A DNA stretch of 64,000 bases from Propionibacterium sp. (GTDB lineage: Bacteria > Actinomycetota > Actinomycetes > Propionibacteriales > Propionibacteriaceae), in contig JALHFX010000012.1 of assembly GCA_022837595.1 (NCBI GenBank), forward strand, positions 1-64,000, read 5' to 3'. Below the pieces are notes generated by a model that was not told the DNA's origin, searched no databases, and saw only the letters and a list, made by a program, of their open reading frames with translations. Position numbers and translations under genes: made by a program. This document shows, piece after piece, positions 8,372-16,620 of the stretch (positions are counted from its first letter, which is position 1; the number at the start of each line of letters is the position of its first letter).

Positions 8372-9783
8372 CGCGCCATACCTGGGTGCGGCTCGACAAC
8401 GCGTCCAATATCTTCCTTGCAGCACGCAGCGAGGCTGATCCCAAAGTGTTTCGGCTGAGCGCTGAGATGGATCATCTGATCGATCCGAGCCTTCTACAGG
8501 AAGCGCTGGACATAACCTACGAGCGCTATCCCCTTTACCATGCGGTGCTGAGAAGCGGTATCTTCTGGTACTACCTTCAAGACAGCGATCTGTCTCCGGT
8601 CGTCACCGTCGACTATGAGCACACCTGTGCGCCGATCTACCAGCCGGACCGGCGCACACTGCTCTTCCGCGTGGTCTACTTTCGTAAGAGGATCATTCTC
8701 GAGATCTTCCACGCGCTCTCGGACGGTACCGGCGCCCTCTGGTTCTTGACCGATCTGGTCATTGAATACACCAGGCTGCGGTATCCCGACGAGTTCACCC
8801 AGCTGGACACGGAGAGCGACGTGTCCGGTAGATCGGTTTCCGAAACAGCGGAGCAGGAACACGGGTTGACGGTCGACAGCTTTGCCAAATACTTCCGCAA
8901 GCCATCGCGCAAGGTAACTGATTCGGCGGCTCAGTTCGCCGGGCATGCTGCTCCTGTCATATCCGGTATCCTTGCCCGCGACCTTTCGTCTTCTGACAAG
9001 TTGAATGCGCCGATCAGATCACCGCATTCTTCGGGACGCAAGATCTACCGCGTCAAGGGAACCCGTACTCCGGACAATCGCACTCGAGCCGTCGAATTGA
9101 CCATGCCTGTGAGTCAAGTGCTCGCGTTGGCCCGCGCCGAAGGTGTGTCGTTGACGATCTACCTGACCGCGTTGTTCTTCGAAGCGATTCGCCTGTCATC
9201 AGGTGGCTTGGGCGAAGCGAACACCTTGACAGCATCAGTACCGGTCAACCTGCGGCAGTTCTTTCCATCGACCTCCCCCCGCAACTTCTTCGCGACCACC
9301 CGCGTGGAGCACACCTACGGCGAAGGGAAAGACGACTTCACCACGATCTGCCAGGAGTTAGAGGCACAGTTCCGCGAGAAGGTCACCCCGCAGGCCCTGG
9401 AGGCCAAGCTGCGCAGGTTCATTCGGCTCGAACGGATGCCTGCATTGAGAATCGTGCCGCGGATTCTGAAGGACGTGGTACTTGGTCTGGGCAACCGAAC
9501 CAACAACCGTGGCCTGACTGTCGCGATCTCGAATTTGGGTCTGGTACGGCTGCCGGAGCCCGCTGACTCGCATTTGGGACGCATGCTGCTGCAGGTCTCG
9601 GCGGCTCGTCCGCAATTCTGCTCGGTCTCGCATGCAGGCATGCTTGCGGTCTGTTTTACCTCTCCGTTCACCGAACTCGGTCATGTCAAAGAATTCGTTC
9701 GCATGCTCACTTCACAGCAGGTGGAGGTCACCATGGCCGTGGCTCGGGTAACCGAGGAAGAACTCGTGGGAGCCGGACCATGA
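8368..9783 (+). CDS. Condensation-like / alcohol acetyltransferase-type CoA-dependent acyltransferase
   Basis: 471 residues. The key signature is FHALSDG at 114-120: the HxxxDG active-site motif of the chloramphenicol-acetyltransferase/condensation-domain superfamily is intact (His115, Asp119, Gly120), while the first His of the usual HHxxxDG is Phe. A later region (SVPVNLRQFFPSTSPRNFF) resembles the substrate-channel segment of the same fold. The family joins an acyl donor to an alcohol or amine. No carrier-protein or adenylation domain is nearby, so it is unlikely to be part of a peptide synthetase. Start and stop overlap both neighbours by 4 nt, indicating translational coupling. The substrate is unknown. 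Confidence 0.8.
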   Translation: MTRHTWVRLDNASNIFLAARSEADPKVFRLSAEMDHLIDPSLLQEALDITYERYPLYHAVLRSGIFWYYLQDSDLSPVVTVDYEHTCAPIYQPDRRTLLFRVVYFRKRIILEIFHALSDGTGALWFLTDLVIEYTRLRYPDEFTQLDTESDVSGRSVSETAEQEHGLTVDSFAKYFRKPSRKVTDSAAQFAGHAAPVISGILARDLSSSDKLNAPIRSPHSSGRKIYRVKGTRTPDNRTRAVELTMPVSQVLALARAEGVSLTIYLTALFFEAIRLSSGGLGEANTLTASVPVNLRQFFPSTSPRNFFATTRVEHTYGEGKDDFTTICQELEAQFREKVTPQALEAKLRRFIRLERMPALRIVPRILKDVVLGLGNRTNNRGLTVAISNLGLVRLPEPADSHLGRMLLQVSAARPQFCSVSHAGMLAVCFTSPFTELGHVKEFVRMLTSQQVEVTMAVARVTEEELVGAGP

Positions 9784-10445
9784 AACACTGCCCCGATTGC
9801 TCGGTCGACATCGAAGGCGAGTGGACGAGCTGTCCACTATGCGGTGCCCCGCTGAGCGGAACCTCGACCCCCAGCCCGCTACCAGCGATCCCCCTGAGTT
9901 TCTCGCGCCGGCGAGTCTTTCGTGTCCTCTTCTTCATTTCGCTCGCCGTAATCCTCGCATCGTTCCTTGCACAGTTGCTCTTGAGTCACGGATCGCGAGG
10001 TATCGGCACGCTGCGGTCGGTATGGCTGGGTGTCAGCGCGATGTGGCTGGTGGTGATGATGGCGTTCCGGAAGCGGCGCAATATCGCTAAGGGAACGGTC
10101 TACCTCGTCGTGTTGATCAGCCTGGTCTGTGTCTACTGGGATTATCTGACCGGATGGCATCGATGGTCGGTGACCTACGCGGTGCCGGCGGTGTGCACAT
10201 TCTCGATCATCGCCTTGATGATCGCGACGTGGGCAATGCATGTAGAAGTGGACGAGCATGTCGTCTACAGCGGGTTGACAGTGCTGTTCGGGCTGGTCCC
10301 CATCGTCTTTGTCATCTTCAAATGGGTGACAACGCCGTTGCCTTCGGCTGGTTGCGTCTTGCTCAGTGTTATCGCTCTGCTCTATCTACAAGCCACCAAG
10401 TGGCCAGATGTTCGTCACGAACTCGGCAAACGCCTGCATCTTTAG
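9780..10445 (+). CDS. DUF6320 zinc-ribbon membrane protein
   Basis: 221 residues. A short zinc ribbon at the N-terminus (Cys4, Cys7, Cys18, Cys21 in CPDC...CPLC) is followed by a linker and about six membrane helices covering residues 45-215. The arrangement matches the DUF6320 family, which I recall as often encoded next to an alpha/beta hydrolase and an acyltransferase-like protein in gut bacteria. The function is unknown; a membrane platform or sensor for the acyl-transfer pair is a guess. The ATG overlaps the upstream stop by 4 nt. The gene ends 49 nt before the aminotransferase start, which has its own strong ribosome site. Confidence 0.75.
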   Translation: MKHCPDCSVDIEGEWTSCPLCGAPLSGTSTPSPLPAIPLSFSRRRVFRVLFFISLAVILASFLAQLLLSHGSRGIGTLRSVWLGVSAMWLVVMMAFRKRRNIAKGTVYLVVLISLVCVYWDYLTGWHRWSVTYAVPAVCTFSIIALMIATWAMHVEVDEHVVYSGLTVLFGLVPIVFVIFKWVTTPLPSAGCVLLSVIALLYLQATKWPDVRHELGKRLHL

Positions 10446-10494
10446 CTTGTCCGATCGTCGCAATACACTGCCCCCAAGTCGATCCGGAGGAATC

Positions 10495-11742
10495 ATGTCC
10501 AGCTCATCGTTGTTCAACGCCGCTACGCATCCGAGTCATGAGGGGCCCTGGCAGCGCGCTGCTGGTTTTGCGGGGCTTCTCGGACCGGATGGGCGTCCCT
10601 CCCCCACGATCTTCGCCGAGATGACTGCGATGGCAGTGCAGTTCGATGCGATCAACCTGGGTCAAGGATTCCCCGACCAGGACGGACCCCAAGAAGTTCT
10701 CGATGCCGCGAAAGCCGCCATTGACCGTGGTCTGAACCAGTATCCGCCGGGGCGCGGTGAGCCTGACCTGCTCGCCGCGATCAGCGAACATCAGCGGCGG
10801 TTCTACGGACTGGATGTCAATCCCGACACCGAGATCATCGTCACCGCAGGTGCGACCGAGGCGATCGCCGCTACCGTGCTCGCTCTGGTTCGTCCCGGTG
10901 ACCAGGTGGTGACCTTCGAACCCTTCTATGATGCCTACGCTGCGATGATCGGCCTGGCCGGAGCAGAGCACGTCACTGTGAGTCTACGGGCACCAGATTT
11001 CCAGCCAGATCTTGATGAACTCGCCGAGGCAGTCACTGATAAGACTCGACTCATTATCGTCAACGATCCCAATAACCCTACTGGCGCAGTATTCGCCCCG
11101 GAGACTCTTCAGCGCATCGTGGACCTCGCAGTTCAGCACGACGCCTTTATTGCGACTGACGAGGTCTATGAGCACCTCATCTTCGATGATGCCAGGCATC
11201 TCCCGATCGCTACGCTGCCGGGTGCTTTCGAGCGCACGATCACGATCTCCTCGGCAGGCAAGACCTTCTCGACGACCGGCTGGAAGATCGGCTGGGCGAT
11301 CGCCGTGCCCGAGATCATCACGGCGAACTTGACGGTCAAGCAGTATCTGACGTACGTGAACGGGGCACCCTTCCAGCCCGCGATCGCGACCGGATTACGA
11401 CTACCGGACCGATTCTTCACCACCACCGCGTCGATCCTGCAGCGCAAACGAGATCTGCTCGTTGAGGCGCTCCAACGAGCCGGTTTCCGGGTCTTCTCCC
11501 CCAAAGGTACGTATTTCGTGCTCGCGGATACAGCACCGCTGGGTTACCCGGATGCTACTGAGCTCTCTCGCCAACTGCCCCGTGAAGTGGGTGTGGTGGG
11601 CGTGCCGGTGACCGCTTTCGTGCGCGCCGAGCGCGCGTCCGACTACCGTTCACTGCTGCGGTTCACCTTCTGCAAGCGCGAGGACGTGATTCGTGAAGGA
11701 GCAGCCCGACTGGAGAAGTTGCGCAGCACGGATCGGTCGTGA
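10495..11742 (+). CDS. PLP-dependent class I/II aminotransferase (DapC/kynurenine-aminotransferase type)
   Basis: 415 residues, fold-type I aminotransferase. Diagnostic segments are INLGQGFPDQDGP near the N-terminus, NQYPPGRGEPDL, VTAGATEAI, NDPNNPTGAVF (PLP-contacting Asn), ATDEVYEHLIFD and the Schiff-base lysine in SSAGKTFSTTGWKIGW. This subgroup includes mycobacterial N-succinyldiaminopimelate aminotransferase (lysine and peptidoglycan precursor synthesis) and kynurenine/methionine aminotransferases; sequence alone does not decide. The ATG at 10495 is fixed by GGAGG 6 nt upstream, although the frame is open further up. Convergent with the following HAD gene. Confidence 0.87.
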   Translation: MSSSSLFNAATHPSHEGPWQRAAGFAGLLGPDGRPSPTIFAEMTAMAVQFDAINLGQGFPDQDGPQEVLDAAKAAIDRGLNQYPPGRGEPDLLAAISEHQRRFYGLDVNPDTEIIVTAGATEAIAATVLALVRPGDQVVTFEPFYDAYAAMIGLAGAEHVTVSLRAPDFQPDLDELAEAVTDKTRLIIVNDPNNPTGAVFAPETLQRIVDLAVQHDAFIATDEVYEHLIFDDARHLPIATLPGAFERTITISSAGKTFSTTGWKIGWAIAVPEIITANLTVKQYLTYVNGAPFQPAIATGLRLPDRFFTTTASILQRKRDLLVEALQRAGFRVFSPKGTYFVLADTAPLGYPDATELSRQLPREVGVVGVPVTAFVRAERASDYRSLLRFTFCKREDVIREGAARLEKLRSTDRS

Positions 11743-11769
11743 TCTGCGTGCGGCTCTGCCGAGCCTTGG

Positions 11770-12606
11770 TCAGCCCAACAACCCCAGGTGAGCGAAAGCG
11801 TTATAGAGACCATCGGCCTCGACATCATCGGTCACGCAGTCTGCGATGGCCTTGATGTCGTCCGGCGCGTTACCCATCGCGATCCCGATGGCGCAGTACT
11901 CGAGCATCGGGATGTCCACCGCCGCGTCCCCAGCCGCGATGGTGTCTGCCCGGTCGGCTCCCAGGTGCTGCAGTAGCAGATCGACGGCGTGGGCCTTGTC
12001 GATATTCGCGACCCCGAGATCGCCGAATAACGCATGCGAGCCTCGGCCACCCCAGGTGCCGGCCTTCAGCTGCGGGAAGCGCTCCGAAGCATCGAGGAAG
12101 TCCTGGTAGGAGCCCAGAACGAAGCTGATCTTGTTGATGTCATCCCGGTAGAGGTCGGCGCCGTAGATCATCTCGGGAAAGACATCATCGACCGTGAGAT
12201 CCGAGGTGTCAGCGACGCCCTTGCCGGTGATGTAGGCGCGGATGGTCGGCAACGCCGCCGTCTTGAAATCCGGACTGGCATACAGACCGGAATTGGCCTC
12301 CAGGTAGAAGGCCAGTTTGCGGTCGTTCAGCCAATCGACGATTGTACGGCACTCGTCCGGTGTCAGGGACTGGTGCATGAGCACGGTGCCGCGATGCTCC
12401 AGATATGAGCCGTTACCGCCGATCATGCCATCGATGCCGATCTCCCAAAGCTCCGGGTACATCTCGGCTCGGCTGCGTCCGGTCGTCAGATAGACCAGAT
12501 GGCCAGCCTGTCGGGCGCTGCGGACAGCGCGCACCGCAGACTCGGGCAGCTGATTGGAGTAGTCGACGAGGGTGCCGTCCACGTCGAGGAAGATGATCTT
12601 CGCCAC
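11770..12606 (-). CDS. HAD-superfamily phosphatase, Cof/YidA type
   Basis: About 278 residues. Motif I FLDVDGTLVD gives the nucleophilic Asp near the N-terminus, TTGRS is motif II, and GDAAVDIPMLEYCAIGIAMGNAP is the motif III/IV region typical of class IIB (Cof) HAD phosphatases, with the C2 cap between. Such proteins dephosphorylate sugar phosphates, nucleotides or cofactors; the substrate cannot be assigned. The GTG at 12606 (VAKIIFLDVDG) gives the family's usual short N-terminus; GTG codons at 12615 and 12630 are alternatives. It lies divergent to cardiolipin synthase across a region with repeated TCAGAT half-sites. Confidence 0.82.
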   Translation of the reverse strand: MAKIIFLDVDGTLVDYSNQLPESAVRAVRSARQAGHLVYLTTGRSRAEMYPELWEIGIDGMIGGNGSYLEHRGTVLMHQSLTPDECRTIVDWLNDRKLAFYLEANSGLYASPDFKTAALPTIRAYITGKGVADTSDLTVDDVFPEMIYGADLYRDDINKISFVLGSYQDFLDASERFPQLKAGTWGGRGSHALFGDLGVANIDKAHAVDLLLQHLGADRADTIAAGDAAVDIPMLEYCAIGIAMGNAPDDIKAIADCVTDDVEADGLYNAFAHLGLLG

Positions 12607-12659
12607 AGAATTCACTCGCTTTCTGACCACCAGGGATGAGCGAAGCCCTAGTGAGGTTC

Positions 12660-12758
12660 ATCTGAGGAGCACTCAGATAGCGATACCGACCAGGCCGCTA
12701 TCCATGGGCAAAGCCCAGTCTAGCCACTGGTGCCATTAGGCTCAGTTCAGATATCTGA
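12660..12758. promoter_or_regulatory. Repeated TCAGAT half-sites between HAD phosphatase and cls
   Basis: An inverted pair ATCTGA (12660-12665) N7 TCAGAT (12673-12678) and a perfect 12-bp palindrome TCAGATATCTGA (12747-12758) use the same half-site. They lie in a divergent intergenic region, which suggests a dimeric regulator acting on one or both genes. The regulator is unknown. Confidence 0.35.
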
Positions 12759-12784
12759 CCAACTCGAAGGAGCGCGCCCAGCAG

Positions 12785-14290
12785 ATGAACGGGGTTTTCG
12801 TGGCCACAACGGTGCTCATTGTCATTGAGTACATCATCAAGATCATCGCGATCGGCGTGGTGCCGGAAAACCGCCGCCCATCATCGTCGATGGCGTGGTT
12901 GCTCCTTATTCTGTTCGTTCCGGTCGTGGGTGTGGTCTTCTTCGTGATGATCGGAAGCCCCTATGTCACTGGTCGGCGGGCCCAAATTCAAGCGGAGGCG
13001 AATGAGCTTCTCAAGACCGGCGTTGAAAGTGTTCCCAACGCGCCCGAGTCTGTTGAGTTACCGTCTGGTCTGGCGGGCGTGGTGGAGCTTTCACGTTCCC
13101 TAACGGCGTTGCCGATGGTCACCGGGGTTAATCACGGTGTGGTCATGGATTATCAGGAAAGCATCGATCGCATGACGCGATTGGTTGAAGCGGCCACTGA
13201 CTATGTGCACGTCGAGATCTACATCATGGCCCGCGACGCCACCACGGAGGGGTTCTTCACCGCACTCGAGAATGCGGTAAAACGTGGCGTGAAGGTTCGG
13301 GTGTTGCTCGACCACATCGGTTCGCGCAAGTATCCCGGCTTTCATCAATTTCTGAAGGACATGACCGCCGCGGGCATCTCCTGGTATCTGATGATGCCGT
13401 TCTTACCCTTGCAAGGCAAGGTACGCCGCATCGACCTTCGCAACCACCGGAAACTAATGGTCGTCGACGGTCGCGTCGCAGTCATGGGATCGCAGAACAT
13501 GATCGAGGCGCCTTATGAATCCGCGAAGAACCAGCAGCTGGGCCGACGCTGGAATGACATCACTGTTGAATTGACCGGTGAGATCGTCTCTTCGCTCGAA
13601 GCGGTATTCGTCGTTGACTGGTACACCGAATCTGGCGAGGTCCTGGATATGCACGCCTACCGTGCACCGGACGACGGCGAACCCATCGAGCGCCTCCTGC
13701 CGGCCCTCCACGGGCCGCAGCGTCCGGTTGGAGGCGAAGTCAACGCTGTTCAGTTGATCCCGTCTGGCCCCGGTTTTCGTACCGGCCCGAATCTGCGCGT
13801 GTTCAATTCGCTGATGTACCTGGCAACCCGCCGGCTCGCGATCGTCAGCCCGTACTTCGTCCCCGACGAGTCGCTGTTGGCGGCCATCACCACCGCGGCT
13901 TTCCGCGGAGTGGCAGTTGAGCTCTATGTCAGTGAGGTAGCCGACCAGTTCGCGGTCGACCGGGCTCAATCGTCCTATTACCAGGCGTTGTTGGATGCGG
14001 GAGTGACGATCTACCGTTACCCGGCACCACAGGTGCTGCACACCAAGTGCTTTCTCATCGACGACGAGATCGCGATCCTGGGCTCGTCGAACATGGACAT
14101 GCGCTCGTTCGGACTGGACTACGAGATCAGCTTGCTCGCCTATGGTGGTGACATCGTGGACGATTTGCGAGAGATAATCGCGGCCTACGCCGCTGCCAGT
14201 AGCGTGCTCGATGCCGAGCAGTGGCCGAAACGGTCGCTGCGCAGGCGGTATGCGGAGTCCGTCATGCGACTGACCTCCGCACTCCAGTAG
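12785..14290 (+). CDS. cls: Cardiolipin synthase, phospholipase-D family
   Basis: 501 residues with two N-terminal membrane helices (about 5-25 and 36-56) and two PLD catalytic motifs: HRKLMVVD at 221-228 and HTKCFLID at 419-426, each matching HxKx4D. These are followed by GSQNM and GSSNMD as is usual for bacterial Cls. The enzyme condenses two phosphatidylglycerol molecules into cardiolipin at the cytoplasmic membrane. GGAG lies 13 nt before the ATG, a little far. Many actinobacteria instead use a CDP-diacylglycerol-dependent (eukaryote-like) enzyme, so the PLD type here may be an additional or replacement enzyme. Confidence 0.9.
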   Translation: MNGVFVATTVLIVIEYIIKIIAIGVVPENRRPSSSMAWLLLILFVPVVGVVFFVMIGSPYVTGRRAQIQAEANELLKTGVESVPNAPESVELPSGLAGVVELSRSLTALPMVTGVNHGVVMDYQESIDRMTRLVEAATDYVHVEIYIMARDATTEGFFTALENAVKRGVKVRVLLDHIGSRKYPGFHQFLKDMTAAGISWYLMMPFLPLQGKVRRIDLRNHRKLMVVDGRVAVMGSQNMIEAPYESAKNQQLGRRWNDITVELTGEIVSSLEAVFVVDWYTESGEVLDMHAYRAPDDGEPIERLLPALHGPQRPVGGEVNAVQLIPSGPGFRTGPNLRVFNSLMYLATRRLAIVSPYFVPDESLLAAITTAAFRGVAVELYVSEVADQFAVDRAQSSYYQALLDAGVTIYRYPAPQVLHTKCFLIDDEIAILGSSNMDMRSFGLDYEISLLAYGGDIVDDLREIIAAYAAASSVLDAEQWPKRSLRRRYAESVMRLTSALQ

Positions 14291-14377
14291 GCATGGGTGC
14301 AGCGTAGCCACTATCGACCCTCTCTCGTTGTCTCCACGGCATCATCCAGGCTCCGCGAGACTCAGAGAGGACCGACT

Positions 14378-14425
14378 ATGATGCATCGCTGCGTCGTCCA
14401 GTTCGAAAGAACACCGGACAGATGA
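14378..14425 (+). CDS. 15-codon leader ORF ahead of the BCCT transporter
   Basis: ATG 14378 opens MMHRCVVQFERTPDR and its TGA overlaps the ATG of the transporter (ATGA at 14422-14425). AGAGAGG lies 7 nt upstream of this ATG, a good ribosome site, whereas the transporter ATG has no clear one. This points to translational coupling. The TATGAT covering the ATG could instead be a -10 box for a shorter transcript. Confidence 0.4.
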   Translation: MMHRCVVQFERTPDR

Positions 14426-16446
14426 ACAAACCGGTAGATCCCCAACCTGCAGACCACCCTCCGCAGCAAGAAACAGACTCCGACGCTCAAGAACCGCGGC
14501 CGGTCAACAGGCCGGGGCGCCAGATTCGGGATGTCCTCAAGGGGGTCGCCGTCTCCACGCTCAGGCCACTTCATCCCGGGCTCATTCCCGGTATCGGAGT
14601 CGAGCAGACTGCAGTCGCCTTCCCCACGAACAAGACGGTCTTCTTCGGGGCCGCCACGGTAATCCTTGCCGTAGTTATTTGGGCGTTCGTCGCACCCGAC
14701 AATCTGGCAACTGTCGGTGCGGTATCGCTGGATTGGGTGACCGTGAACTTCGGCTGGCTCTTCGGCGCCTTGGCAATCGGGATCGCTCTGTTCATGCTCG
14801 TCGTCGGCTACGGCCGCACTGGAGGAATCCGTCTTGGCGCGGACGACGAAGAACCAGAGTATTCGATGACATCGTGGGTCGCGATGCTTTTCGCGGCTGG
14901 CTTGGGCATTGGCCTGCTCTTCTATGGTCCCCTCGAACCCCTCACCTACTTCCTCTCACCGGCTCCTGGCCAAGATGTGACAGGCGGTACGATCGATGCC
15001 GCACTGCCGGCAATGGCTCAGACCTTCTTGCATTGGGGGCCAATCGCATGGGCGTTCTACGCGTTGGTCGGCGGGGCAATCGCCTACAATTCGTACCGCC
15101 GCGGCCGCCCGCCACTGATCTCTGCGCTTTTTGAGCCGGTCTTCCCCGGCGTACCCAGACGGGTGCTGGGTCGTATCATCGACTTTTTCGCGATCATCGT
15201 CACCCTTTTCGGCACCGCGGTTTCATTGGGTATCGGCGCCTTGCAGATCCAAAGCGGCGTGATGGTCGTGACGGGTTTGCCGCCGCTGGGCAATACCTTC
15301 CTCGTGGCCGCGATTGCAGTGCTCACTTCGCTCTTCATCGGTTCAGCGGTGTCCGGGATCAAGCGCGGTGTTCGAATGCTGTCGAATATCAATATGGTTC
15401 TGGTCGGCCTGCTGGGCCTATTCGTGCTGATTGCCGGCCCTACCGTATTCATCCTGAATTTCCTGCCCACATCGATTATCGAGTTCGTGCGGCAACTCGG
15501 CACGATGATGACGTTGAACGCCAATGACGGTCCCGAGGCGGTGGCATTCCTGGGTTCCTGGACCACCTACTACTGGGCGTGGTGGGTCTCCTGGACCCCG
15601 TTCGTCGGCATGTTCATCGCCAAGATCTCGCGCGGACGCACACTGCGCGAGTTCGTCACGACGATCGTGCTCGTTCCTTCGGCGATTGTGATCGCTTGGT
15701 TCGTTGTCTACGGCAGCACCGCCATTTGGATGACACTGGATGGTGCCGATCTGCAAAGCGGCGGAACCAGTGAAGAGGTCTTCTTCCAGATTCTGCAGCA
15801 GCTGCCATTCGGAACGGTGACCTCGGTTCTTGCGATGATCGCTGTCCTTGTTTTCTTCGTCACCGCGGCCGATTCGGCGTCTATCGTGATGGCCTCGACT
15901 TCGCAATCGGGAAGGCCTGAGCCTTCGAGATGGGTGACGATCACGTGGGGTCTGTTACTTGCGCTCATCGCGAGTGCCCTGCTGCTGGCCGGTGGTCAGG
16001 CCACATTGTCCGGGTTGCAGTCCATCATGGTGGTTTCTGCGCTCCCATTCGCATTCGTGGTGATCGGCATCATGTTCTCCTGGGCGAAAGATCTGCGCAC
16101 CGACCCCTACATCATCCGGCGGCATTACGCTCGCGCGGCAATCGCCCAGGGCGTCCGCAGAGGCATAGACAAATATGGTGACGATTTCGTCTTCGGCGCC
16201 GCGAGTGTACCGGCCGAGGAAGGCGCGGGCGCAGGATTCGACAGCCATGATCCGGTATTGACCGCGTGGTATGTCGAGGCGACTACCGGCCAGATCACCG
16301 CTGTTACCGCAGACGATGTGCGTCGTACTTTGGAGCCCGGCCGTATTCAGAAGAAGGGCGAGAACGTCCCGGAGCGGGCGGCCTCGGGAGATGCATCGTT
16401 GACTGTCGGCGAGAGACCCAAGAGGCGGCGTCGATCAGACGCTTAG
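14422..16446 (+). CDS. BCCT-family betaine/choline/carnitine transporter
   Basis: 674 residues, with a polar N-terminal tail of about 75 residues, 12 predicted helices (about 70-560) and a charged C-terminal tail of about 110 residues ending in a basic cluster. The family signature is YYWAWWVSWTPFVGMFIAKISRGRT. The glycine-rich substrate segment reads AAGLGIGLLFYGPLEPLTYF. BCCT carriers import compatible solutes such as glycine betaine, ectoine or choline, often activated by osmotic stress through the cytoplasmic tails. In helix 8 the sequence FVTAADSAS has Ala where the sodium-site Ser is expected in BetP-like proteins, so coupling may differ; this needs an alignment. Convergent with clcA. 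Confidence 0.9.
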   Translation: MNKPVDPQPADHPPQQETDSDAQEPRPVNRPGRQIRDVLKGVAVSTLRPLHPGLIPGIGVEQTAVAFPTNKTVFFGAATVILAVVIWAFVAPDNLATVGAVSLDWVTVNFGWLFGALAIGIALFMLVVGYGRTGGIRLGADDEEPEYSMTSWVAMLFAAGLGIGLLFYGPLEPLTYFLSPAPGQDVTGGTIDAALPAMAQTFLHWGPIAWAFYALVGGAIAYNSYRRGRPPLISALFEPVFPGVPRRVLGRIIDFFAIIVTLFGTAVSLGIGALQIQSGVMVVTGLPPLGNTFLVAAIAVLTSLFIGSAVSGIKRGVRMLSNINMVLVGLLGLFVLIAGPTVFILNFLPTSIIEFVRQLGTMMTLNANDGPEAVAFLGSWTTYYWAWWVSWTPFVGMFIAKISRGRTLREFVTTIVLVPSAIVIAWFVVYGSTAIWMTLDGADLQSGGTSEEVFFQILQQLPFGTVTSVLAMIAVLVFFVTAADSASIVMASTSQSGRPEPSRWVTITWGLLLALIASALLLAGGQATLSGLQSIMVVSALPFAFVVIGIMFSWAKDLRTDPYIIRRHYARAAIAQGVRRGIDKYGDDFVFGAASVPAEEGAGAGFDSHDPVLTAWYVEATTGQITAVTADDVRRTLEPGRIQKKGENVPERAASGDASLTVGERPKRRRRSDA

Positions 16447-16479
16447 CTTTCACGGGGCGGGTGAGCCTGCGAGCGGGTG

Positions 16480-16530
16480 ATTATCGAGTTCACTTTTTCG
16501 GCTGTACGCGGCAAAACTGAACTCGATAAT
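16480..16530. repeat. 51-bp interrupted palindrome in betaine transporter/clcA convergent gap
   Basis: Perfect 13-bp arms, ATTATCGAGTTCA at 16480-16492 and its complement at 16518-16530, enclose 25 nt in which TTTT/AAAA and GC/GC can also pair. The arms are AT-rich for this genome. No U tract follows on either strand, so a normal terminator is doubtful. Options are a bidirectional transcription-end hairpin, a repeated palindromic element or a relic of mobile-element ends. Confidence 0.6.
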
Positions 16531-16550
16531 TCCGGAATGGTCGAAATCAG

Positions 16551-16580
16551 CAAGGCACACAAGAGCAAGGCACGCAAGAG
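16551..16580. repeat. Two-copy 15-bp tandem repeat
   Basis: CAAGGCACACAAGAG at 16551-16565 is followed directly by CAAGGCACGCAAGAG, 14 of 15 identical. It lies 40 bp from the clcA stop codon. No function is evident. Confidence 0.55.
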
Positions 16581-16620
16581 CTTGTTGCGCGATGGATGGA
16601 TTCAAATCGTGAGCTCTTCG

